DNA from: Wohlfahrtiimonas chitiniclastica DSM 18708
GTDB taxonomy: Bacteria; Pseudomonadota; Gammaproteobacteria; Cardiobacteriales; Wohlfahrtiimonadaceae
NCBI RefSeq assembly: GCF_000375345.1
Contig: NZ_AQXD01000001.1
Span: 512,600 to 576,599, forward strand
Length of the DNA: 64,000 nt
Direction: 5' to 3'
Shown here: piece after piece, positions 43,944 through 49,912 of the stretch
How the letters are laid out: the number at the start of each line of letters is the position of its first letter
Position numbering within the stretch: the first letter of the stretch is position 1
Notes under the pieces: generated by a model
The model's input: the letters and a program-made list of their open reading frames with translations, nothing else
Database searches by the model: none
What the model was told of the DNA's origin: nothing
Position numbers and translations under genes: made by a program

Positions 43944-44642
43944 TTAATCCCTTACACGCCGATTTCTAAACAATGTCACAGGCTCAACATGCACAACGCA
44001 CCCGATGATGTCAAAGTCATTCGGTGGGTTCTTCATATCAATCGTGAACGGTTTATAAAGTGGGTTAGTGCTAGAAATTTCAATGATTTTATTGGGTAGC
44101 TTTTGCACGCTTTTAACGATCAAGTCACCATCGATTCTGAGCACATAAATCCCATCATTAAAGAGTTTATTGGCGGTATCAATGAGCATGACATCCTTAT
44201 CATTGATGACGCCAATCATAGAGTCACCACGGGCAGTGATGGCAATTAAATCTTTGGGATTGACCTCTAAATATTTTTTAACCCAATACTTACGATATGC
44301 CAATGAGAACTCATAGGTTTCTTCATTAATGGCTGATCCATGACCTGCCGCCGCAAACACTTTATAACGAGGCACAAAACAGAATTCTTCCAAATCAACT
44401 AAATGACCAGCGTTGTCATAAATTTTGGGCTGTGAGCTATTAGATGGTATGCCCGTAATAATGTATTGGATATCACAGCCAATTTTTGTGATATTTGCAA
44501 AATATTCGGCATCAGGTTTACGCGTCCCTTTTTCATAATTCATTTGGGCATTGCCACCGACACCTGCAATTTCTCCAAATTCTTTTTGGGTCATTTTTAA
44601 GTTGTCCCTAACTTCTTTAAGTCTACGTCCGATTTCTATCAT
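43944..44642 (-). CDS. CI-like repressor (XRE HTH plus S24 peptidase)
   Basis: A 232-residue lysogeny repressor. The N-terminal helix-turn-helix is KMTQKEFGEIAGVGGNAQMN (about residues 17-36). The C-terminal LexA/CI-type self-cleavage domain has the catalytic Ser in ARGDSMIGVINDKDVMLI (about 139) and Lys in IDGDLIVKSVQK (about 177). A cleavable AAAGHGS linker lies near 98. Such a repressor should be inactivated after DNA damage, unlike the small P2 C protein. GAGGAAAC precedes the ATG. It leads a leftward operon with two membrane-protein genes. Confidence 0.92.
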   Translation of the reverse strand: MIEIGRRLKEVRDNLKMTQKEFGEIAGVGGNAQMNYEKGTRKPDAEYFANITKIGCDIQYIITGIPSNSSQPKIYDNAGHLVDLEEFCFVPRYKVFAAAGHGSAINEETYEFSLAYRKYWVKKYLEVNPKDLIAITARGDSMIGVINDKDVMLIDTANKLFNDGIYVLRIDGDLIVKSVQKLPNKIIEISSTNPLYKPFTIDMKNPPNDFDIIGCVVHVEPVTLFRNRRVRD

Positions 44643-44781
44643 ATGAGTGTTTCCTCTATAGATTAATTCAAACGATAGATTGATTTATTGACATTCACCC
44701 AATTGATGGGTAATATGCCAAATACGGTCATTTGAAGTAACTATAATTAAGTCATTTGTTAAGTCATTAAGGATATTATCA
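44643..44781. promoter_or_regulatory. immunity control region: early promoter, operator palindrome and repeats
   Basis: A near-consensus rightward promoter: TTGACA (44688-44693), 17-bp spacer, TAATAT (44711-44716). Its spacer contains ACCCA-ATTGA-TGGGT (44697-44711), an inverted repeat well placed for a repressor. ATAGATTAATT (44658) and ATAGATTGATT (44675) form a direct repeat on the repressor side. GTCATTTG occurs at 44727 and 44751, with GTCATT at 44763, on the early-gene side. Operator assignments are inferred from position. Confidence 0.7.
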
Positions 44782-44952
44782 ATGAAAAATAAGCTTTTTA
44801 CAAGCGAGCAAAGGAGTGAGCAAGTTCGTGTATCCATCACGAAATCTGAGTTAAATCAGCTCAGAAACATTGCAAATAGAGAGAAGCGTCCAGTTGCGAC
44901 TGTGGCTCATGCTTTATTAAAAAAAGCAATTGAAGAGTACAGCTGCAAATAA
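44782..44952 (+). CDS. 56-residue ribbon-helix-helix protein, first early gene
   Basis: A short gene (56 codons), MKNKLFTSEQRSEQ then VRVSITKSELNQLRNIANRE and a final helix HALLKKAIEEY. A single beta strand followed by two helices fits the Arc/CopG ribbon-helix-helix fold. AAGGAT lies upstream. As the first gene rightward of the operator it takes the place of Cro/Cox, so it may repress the lysogenic promoter or direct excision (inference). The GTCATT repeats just upstream are candidate sites. Confidence 0.7.
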   Translation: MKNKLFTSEQRSEQVRVSITKSELNQLRNIANREKRPVATVAHALLKKAIEEYSCK

Positions 44953-44968
44953 CACATTTGGAGAGTAT

Positions 44969-45160
44969 GTGAATAGATCAGGAACCGCTAATTCGTATAA
45001 ATGTCCACAGTGTGGTAGCAGAGCCAAGATTGTCACCACTAAAGTGATCACGACACAAACGAGGGAGAAGTATTACCAGTGTACAAATCTGCATTGCTCA
45101 TCCACGTTTGTGACCTATGAAACAGTTGATCGCTGGATCATTAAAACGAAATCTAATTAA
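44969..45160 (+). CDS. Ogr/Delta-like zinc-finger late activator
   Basis: About 63 residues starting at GTG 44969 behind GGAGAG. The Ogr/Delta pattern is complete: YKCPQCGSRAKIVTTKV, then EKYYQCTNLHCSSTFVTYET, giving four zinc cysteines (CPQC, QCTNLHC). Members bind upstream of P2 late promoters and contact RNA polymerase alpha. In P2 ogr sits after D; here it is in the early operon. Confidence 0.88.
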   Translation: MNRSGTANSYKCPQCGSRAKIVTTKVITTQTREKYYQCTNLHCSSTFVTYETVDRWIIKTKSN

Positions 45161-45183
45161 TTAAAATTTAAGGAGAAAAAATT

Positions 45184-45534
45184 ATGGCTTTAGTTAGTCA
45201 GGGCACTTTTTTACCCATTAAAAATGTATCTCAATGTTTAGAGGCAGCACACTTGGATTTTAAACGCGTAGCGAAAGCAGTGCGCGGTATAGCTTTAACA
45301 TCAATGTTTATCGACCATTCAAATGATGTACAGAAGTTGGCTCAACAAGCATCACAAATGACAAGTTCTGCATTGTTAAGTGTGCTTGAGTCTGTGCGTC
45401 ATCAATATTACTTAGCAGCGGATGAAGTGGCAGATCAAGCATTTACCATTCATTTGTTGAAGTCTGCCATCTCAATCCATGAATTGATGAAATCCATTAA
45501 GAAGGGCGCATCTCAGGGGGTGAATCATGACTAG
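45184..45534 (+). CDS. early-operon protein, unrecognised
   Basis: A 116-residue mainly helical soluble protein with no motif I recognise. AAGGAG precedes the ATG. It overlaps the thioredoxin-like gene by 8 bp, so the two are co-translated and may work together. Confidence 0.7.
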   Translation: MALVSQGTFLPIKNVSQCLEAAHLDFKRVAKAVRGIALTSMFIDHSNDVQKLAQQASQMTSSALLSVLESVRHQYYLAADEVADQAFTIHLLKSAISIHELMKSIKKGASQGVNHD

Positions 45535-45847
45535 TTATGTGATCAATATTACCAATGGTTTAACGCTCAAAAACATCACAGATAACGAGCCCACCATTAT
45601 TTTATTCACGCGTAGCCACTGCACATCTTCTAAGAAAATGCTGCACATGCTCGATGAGTTCAGTAAACGTCATTTGCACATTGCATGCGTCAATGTAGAC
45701 ATCAGCCCAAACAGCGTTGGGAAGAACCTGATGCACCGCTTCAATATCAAGGTTGCACCTTCTTTTGTTGTGTTCAAACAAGGCAAAGAGGTGAACCGCG
45801 GATGTGGTTACACACAGTTTGTGAATTATATGACGAGTGAAATGTAA
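45527..45847 (+). CDS. phage thioredoxin-like protein with CxxS site
   Basis: A 106-residue thioredoxin-fold protein without a signal peptide. The active-site loop is SHCTSSKKML (CTSS, a monothiol variant with the second Cys replaced by Ser; about residue 33). The cis-proline segment is VAPSFVVFKQGKE (about 80) and the final GCGYTQFVNYM helix region is present. A CxxS site is unlikely to reduce disulfides in the normal way. Location next to the replication gene recalls host thioredoxin as the T7 polymerase clamp, an analogy only. Confidence 0.78.
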   Translation: MTSYVINITNGLTLKNITDNEPTIILFTRSHCTSSKKMLHMLDEFSKRHLHIACVNVDISPNSVGKNLMHRFNIKVAPSFVVFKQGKEVNRGCGYTQFVNYMTSEM

Positions 45848-48459
45848 TGAAAATGGAACGCAGTCAGAGAGATGAAGTGGTGCGCCGCTTCATCGCAGAA
45901 ACAGGGGCAAAGCCTCAAGGCAATGGCAAACGCTATAAAAATGGTATTTGTCCAAGCTGTCAGAAAAAGAAATTATGGATATTTGGTGATGATCCGTGGA
46001 AGATCCAATGTGATAGTACCACGTGCGGTTATGAGATCTCCGCACGTGATCGTTATCCAGACATCTTTGAAAACTTTTCTAAACGCTATGCCCATGAAAT
46101 GGCAGAAGATGGCCGCGCAATTGCTAAAGCATACTTGAGGGAAGCAAGGGGCTTTAACACCACATTGTGTGACCAATTCACGCAAGAAACGTTTTTTGAT
46201 TATAGCACAAAAGTTTCCACACCAACGGTGCGTTTTCCAATGCCAGGGGATGGTTATTGGGAACGCCTGATTGAAAACTTGGAAAAGTTTGAGCAAAAAG
46301 CCCACTTCAAAAAAGGCTATTCATACAAAGGATTGGCTTGGCATTTTAATGATCTTGATGTGACCAAAATTAATGAATTATGGGTGGTCGAAGGGATCTT
46401 TGATGCGATTGCGTTAAGACATCATAACATTCATGCCATCAGTGCCATGAGTGCTAATAACTTTCCTGAACACACTTTAACGCAGATCTACCAAAAGAAT
46501 CCGCGCTTAAACATTGTGATTGCCTTAGATTCAGATGAGAAAGGCAAACAGTCTGCCATTAAATGGTTAAAGCTATGTGAAAAAATAGGATTCTTTTCTG
46601 ACATCCGTTTGGCCATTACCAATGATGGCGATGATTGGAACGATAAGCACATCAAAGAGCAATTAGATGATGAAGATATTGAAACCTATCTTCACCACGG
46701 CGCAGTGTTGTCCGCAAGATCACCGATGCGCAAAGCATATTTGATGTATCAGCGCTATGAAAAGCAGCAGTTTTTCCTTGAGTTCAATTTCAATACATAT
46801 TGGGTCAAAGTGGATGTGAAGGCGATGCTTGAAGCCATCAATAAAAACGATGAGGACGAGGAAACAGCCTTTAAGTCGTCTTGTACCATCACTGAGATTG
46901 CCAATTGCGTTACGAATATTTTGTACGCACAAAAAGAGTTAGATACCAATGAGTTATTCTACTTTCTTGAAGTGGTCATGAAAAATAAACGCAATAAAGA
47001 TGCCTTTTCACCGAAGCAATTGTCCAGCGCGGGCGAGTTCAAAGCGCGTGTGATGAATACGGTGTCAGGTGCGACATTTACAGGTGAAACAAAGCATTTA
47101 GATCAAATCTATCGTGTGAAAACGAGCGACATCAAAGACATTAACACGGTGCCATTTTTAGGGTATGCCAAAGAGTTGGGCGCGTATATTTTCCCTGAGT
47201 TTGCTGTTAAAAATGGTCGTGTCTATAAGCTCAATAAGGAAGAGTATTTTGAGTTGCCAGGGAACCAAAACATTAAGACAACTTTTTCAATGCCTGAGTT
47301 TGATCCAAGCATGGACTATCAAAATACATGGCACCAAGATTTCATTGATGTCTTTGGCCAAAAAGGATTGACGGTTTTAGCGTTTTGGCTTGGCTCATTA
47401 TTTGTAGAACAATTGCGTGATGTTTATAAAGGCTTTCCATTTTTGGAGCTCACAGGTGAAGCGGGTGCAGGTAAGTCCACCATTTTACAATTCATGTGGA
47501 AACTCTCTGGGCGTGGGGGAGACTATGAAGGGGTCAATCCCAATAACGGCTCTAAAGTGGGTTATTTCAGAACATTATCACAAGTGGCCAACTTGCCAAC
47601 GGTAATGATTGAGTGTGAAGGCTTTAACTTAGAGGATCTCAAGTCCTTATACAATGGCGGTTACTTGAGAACAACGGGCCAAAAGAATAATGGCAATAAC
47701 ACCAACAGCCCTAAATTCAGAGGTTCATTGATTTTATCCCAAAATGAGCGAGCCATTACCGCAGGTTCACGCGATAACTTAATTGCGTTGTTGTCCCGCC
47801 TTGTTTATGTGCATTTTGATACGAGCAATCACACATCTGAGTCACGCATTAAAGCCCGTCGATTAGAACAAATGTCAATGGATGAGTTGTCAGGCTTTTT
47901 GGTGGAAGCACTGAAAAATGAAGATGCCATTTTAAAGTGTGTTCATTCAGTTTTTGAACAAAACAGAGCACGCATTATGGCATTGGAAGAGGTGCAGACA
48001 ACGCGCATTGGCTTGACGCATGGCTTGATGCTCTCATTGTTGCAGGCTTTGAAGTTTTTAATGCCCATTCCTGAGCACACGATGCGTGCAACTGAAGAGT
48101 ACATTTGCCGCATTGCAATTGAACGCGATATTGAACTTAAACAAGATCATCCAATTTTAGAGCAGTTTTGGGAGGTTTATGAGTATCTCAATAATGAAGG
48201 TTTTGCGGTTAATCATTCCAGAAATGATGAGTATATCGCCATCAACTTAAATCAGTTTTATGGATTGGCCGCAGAGATGCGCCAGCAGCTAGATGACATT
48301 AAAACAGTCAAGAAGATGCTGCCACACACCAGCAGGCACAAATATATTGAGCATAATAAAGTTGTGAATTCTAAGTACAACGATGATGAGTACACAAACA
48401 GAGCAGGGAAGGGTTTTGGCTCATTGCGTTGTTATATTTTTCATAAAGGTAAGGGGTAA
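45847..48459 (+). CDS. Toprim primase-helicase replication protein (P4 alpha-like layout)
   Basis: An 870-residue protein. An N-terminal zinc finger (CPSC at 35, CDSTTCG at 56) is followed by a Toprim domain: ELWVVEGIFDAIALRHHN (about 178-195) with the acidic IALDSDEKGK (about 226). A long linker leads to an SF3/DUF927-type helicase: LTGEAGAGKSTILQFMWKLS (Walker A, about 535), VMIECEGFN-type Walker B and SLILSQNERA sensor. It probably primes and unwinds phage DNA. P2's rolling-circle gpA (with paired catalytic Tyr) is absent, so replication differs from P2. It overlaps the CxxS gene by 1 bp. Confidence 0.88.
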   Translation: MKMERSQRDEVVRRFIAETGAKPQGNGKRYKNGICPSCQKKKLWIFGDDPWKIQCDSTTCGYEISARDRYPDIFENFSKRYAHEMAEDGRAIAKAYLREARGFNTTLCDQFTQETFFDYSTKVSTPTVRFPMPGDGYWERLIENLEKFEQKAHFKKGYSYKGLAWHFNDLDVTKINELWVVEGIFDAIALRHHNIHAISAMSANNFPEHTLTQIYQKNPRLNIVIALDSDEKGKQSAIKWLKLCEKIGFFSDIRLAITNDGDDWNDKHIKEQLDDEDIETYLHHGAVLSARSPMRKAYLMYQRYEKQQFFLEFNFNTYWVKVDVKAMLEAINKNDEDEETAFKSSCTITEIANCVTNILYAQKELDTNELFYFLEVVMKNKRNKDAFSPKQLSSAGEFKARVMNTVSGATFTGETKHLDQIYRVKTSDIKDINTVPFLGYAKELGAYIFPEFAVKNGRVYKLNKEEYFELPGNQNIKTTFSMPEFDPSMDYQNTWHQDFIDVFGQKGLTVLAFWLGSLFVEQLRDVYKGFPFLELTGEAGAGKSTILQFMWKLSGRGGDYEGVNPNNGSKVGYFRTLSQVANLPTVMIECEGFNLEDLKSLYNGGYLRTTGQKNNGNNTNSPKFRGSLILSQNERAITAGSRDNLIALLSRLVYVHFDTSNHTSESRIKARRLEQMSMDELSGFLVEALKNEDAILKCVHSVFEQNRARIMALEEVQTTRIGLTHGLMLSLLQALKFLMPIPEHTMRATEEYICRIAIERDIELKQDHPILEQFWEVYEYLNNEGFAVNHSRNDEYIAINLNQFYGLAAEMRQQLDDIKTVKKMLPHTSRHKYIEHNKVVNSKYNDDEYTNRAGKGFGSLRCYIFHKGKG

Positions 48460-48536
48460 TCAAAATGGCCAATCGTTATTTTCTTTGGAAAAACAGTGAA
48501 ATTTTATAATTGATTGATTAGAAAAAGGATTTAAGT

Positions 48537-48722
48537 ATGAATAATTTGGAAATGAATGAGCGCATTGCTGGTATTGAACGCATTTTGGCATATCTACAAA
48601 AACAAAGAATGCAACTGTTTGATCGGCGCAAGATTCAGCGTCGGGAATACAAATTGATCATTGATGAAATCAATGATGCAAAAAGACGGATTCATAAACT
48701 TAAAGCAATGAAGGGCGATTAA
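48537..48722 (+). CDS. 61-residue coiled-coil early protein
   Basis: A short, highly charged, wholly helical protein (IERILAYLQKQRMQLFDRRK, IIDEINDAKRRIHKLKAM) with coiled-coil periodicity. AAAGGA precedes the ATG. Its stop overlaps the next start. Function unknown. Confidence 0.65.
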   Translation: MNNLEMNERIAGIERILAYLQKQRMQLFDRRKIQRREYKLIIDEINDAKRRIHKLKAMKGD

Positions 48723-48841
48723 TGCAGAACTTCACGATTAAATTGGGCGGCTATGAATATGTCATAGCTGCACAATCTTTTGAATTGGCACATTTGGAAG
48801 CAGTTAAACAACATTTAGAATTAGGGAGAGAATTACAATGA
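48722..48841 (+). CDS. 39-residue early phage peptide
   Basis: A short gene: ATG overlaps the previous TAA, and its own TGA overlaps the next ATG. It reads MQNFTIKLGGYEYVIAAQSF, then ELAHLEAVKQHLELGRELQ. The tight overlaps on both sides are the main support. Function unknown. Confidence 0.6.
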   Translation: MQNFTIKLGGYEYVIAAQSFELAHLEAVKQHLELGRELQ

Positions 48842-49302
48842 GCATGACAGATAAACGCGACAAAACGTCATACATCATCAACAATGAAATTAAGAAATTC
48901 TTAAATGATCATGGCTATATGTTGAGTCGTCATGATGTGAAAAAATTTGATGGCCAGTGGCTTTATAATATCTCTAAAATTAATTTGACTGGTGTACAAC
49001 ATATTGAGCAATTGACCCGTAATGGTTTGATTGAGGCATATAAAAAAGGTGTGTTGCTTCAGAGGTTAAATGTGAGTCATAATTTCAAACCAGCATTTAT
49101 TTTACAAAAAGACGTTGCTATACTCATGTCAGAAAATGGCAAACCCATCCATAATTACACGATTAATAATTATGTAAGAGATGGCATGCTGCCAGAACCA
49201 ATTGTGAGCGGCAGAACCAAAAAATGGTCGGTTGATCAATTGTGTGAGCATTTAAAAATTTCAGAAGAAACATTGTGGAAAACACTCGGTAGGGATTATT
49301 AG
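48838..49302 (+). CDS. AlpA/excisionase-like DNA-binding protein
   Basis: A 154-residue protein whose C-terminal 50 residues look like a winged MerR/AlpA-type helix-turn-helix: NYTINNYVRDGMLPEPIVSG, RTKKWSVDQLCEHL. That is the pattern of excisionases and AlpA activators. It is the last gene before attR, next to the right-hand arm-type repeats, which fits a directionality factor. The N-terminal part is unrecognised. Confidence 0.65.
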   Translation: MSMTDKRDKTSYIINNEIKKFLNDHGYMLSRHDVKKFDGQWLYNISKINLTGVQHIEQLTRNGLIEAYKKGVLLQRLNVSHNFKPAFILQKDVAILMSENGKPIHNYTINNYVRDGMLPEPIVSGRTKKWSVDQLCEHLKISEETLWKTLGRDY

Positions 49303-49320
49303 AAGTAAATTTGGAAGTAA
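49301..49320. repeat. right-hand AGAAGTAA/GGAAGTAA pair, candidate integrase arm-type sites
   Basis: AGAAGTAA (49301) and GGAAGTAA (49313) repeat the motif clustered at 21151-21245 beside attL. In the circular phage these would flank the att core on both sides. Confidence 0.6.
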
Positions 49321-49340
49321 AAAATAAACACTCCAAATAT

Positions 49341-49370
49341 AAAGCCCTTTAAATCAAGGGCTTTAGTTGT
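49341..49370 (+). terminator. intrinsic terminator at the end of the phage early operon
   Basis: AAAGCCCTT-TAAATC-AAGGGCTTT (arms 49341-49349 and 49356-49364) followed by AGTTGTTTTT. It lies between the last phage gene and attR and would protect host DNA from phage read-through. Confidence 0.8.
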
Positions 49371-49380
49371 TTTTAGGTTT

Positions 49381-49401
49381 CCTCTCGTGCGCGCCATTTT
49401 C
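49381..49401 (+). repeat. attR core (prophage right attachment site)
   Basis: CCTCTCGTGCGCGCC continuing to ATTTTC repeats 20 of 21 bases of 21023-21043. The single difference is T for G at 49388. It is a remnant of the tRNA 3' end. Downstream to 49499 is host DNA with no gene. Confidence 0.9.
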
Positions 49402-49499
49402 TTTCCATTGTGTGGATATTCGCGATCATCTTGTTGCCAAAATGTTGTATACTGGCCGATAAATTTTGCAAATGATAGCGTCAATATTGACAAATAATA

Positions 49500-49907
49500 A
49501 TGGTTACAATGATGAAAGAAATAGAAGTGGTTGCGGCAGTCATTCAACATGAAGGCAAAATATTTTGTGCCCAGCGTGGGGCCAATGCAAAAGAGTATTT
49601 GGCATATAAATACGAATTTCCAGGTGGCAAAACAGAGGCCGGTGAAACCCATGAAGCGGCCTTGATTCGTGAAATTGATGAAGAGCTCAATTGGGTCATT
49701 CAAGTGGATGAGCCTTTGATCACAGTCCATCACACGTATCCTGATTTTAAAATCATCATGCACGCATTTTTATGCACGCCCCTTGATCTGAACTTTCGTT
49801 TAAATGAACACATGGATTATGTGTGGTTGCCCATCAGTGAGCTTTACGCATTAGATTGGGCTGCGGCGGATTTGCCGATCATTGATCAGCTCAGTTATCT
49901 TGAGTAA
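49500..49907 (+). CDS. Nudix (MutT-type) nucleoside triphosphate pyrophosphohydrolase
   Basis: A 135-residue Nudix hydrolase (start could also be 49509 or 49512). The Nudix box GX5EX7REUXEE is intact in GKTEAGETHEAALIREIDEE (about residues 42-61). The protein resembles MutT/NudG-type enzymes that clean oxidised or modified dNTPs. Its stop lies 5 bp before a PLD-nuclease/helicase gene, and this Nudix plus DUF3427 pairing recurs in other bacteria, by recollection. It is the first host gene after attR. Confidence 0.88.
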   Translation: MVTMMKEIEVVAAVIQHEGKIFCAQRGANAKEYLAYKYEFPGGKTEAGETHEAALIREIDEELNWVIQVDEPLITVHHTYPDFKIIMHAFLCTPLDLNFRLNEHMDYVWLPISELYALDWAAADLPIIDQLSYLE

Positions 49908-49912
49908 GCGCT

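Larger units (their letters stand above)
21023..49401. mobile_element. P2-like (Peduovirus-type) prophage integrated in tRNA-Arg(CCG)
   Basis: About 28.4 kb bounded by a 21-bp att repeat. It contains, in P2 order, homologues of Q, P, O, N, M, L, X, lysis genes, R, S, V, W, J, I, H, G, FI, FII, E(E'), T, U and D, plus integrase, CI-like repressor, Ogr-like activator and an excisionase-like protein. No structural gene is visibly broken, so it may be inducible. It departs from P2 in three ways: a Toprim-helicase replication protein replaces gpA, the Ogr homologue is in the early operon, and accessory genes sit between U and D and between D and the repressor. Confidence 0.95.
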
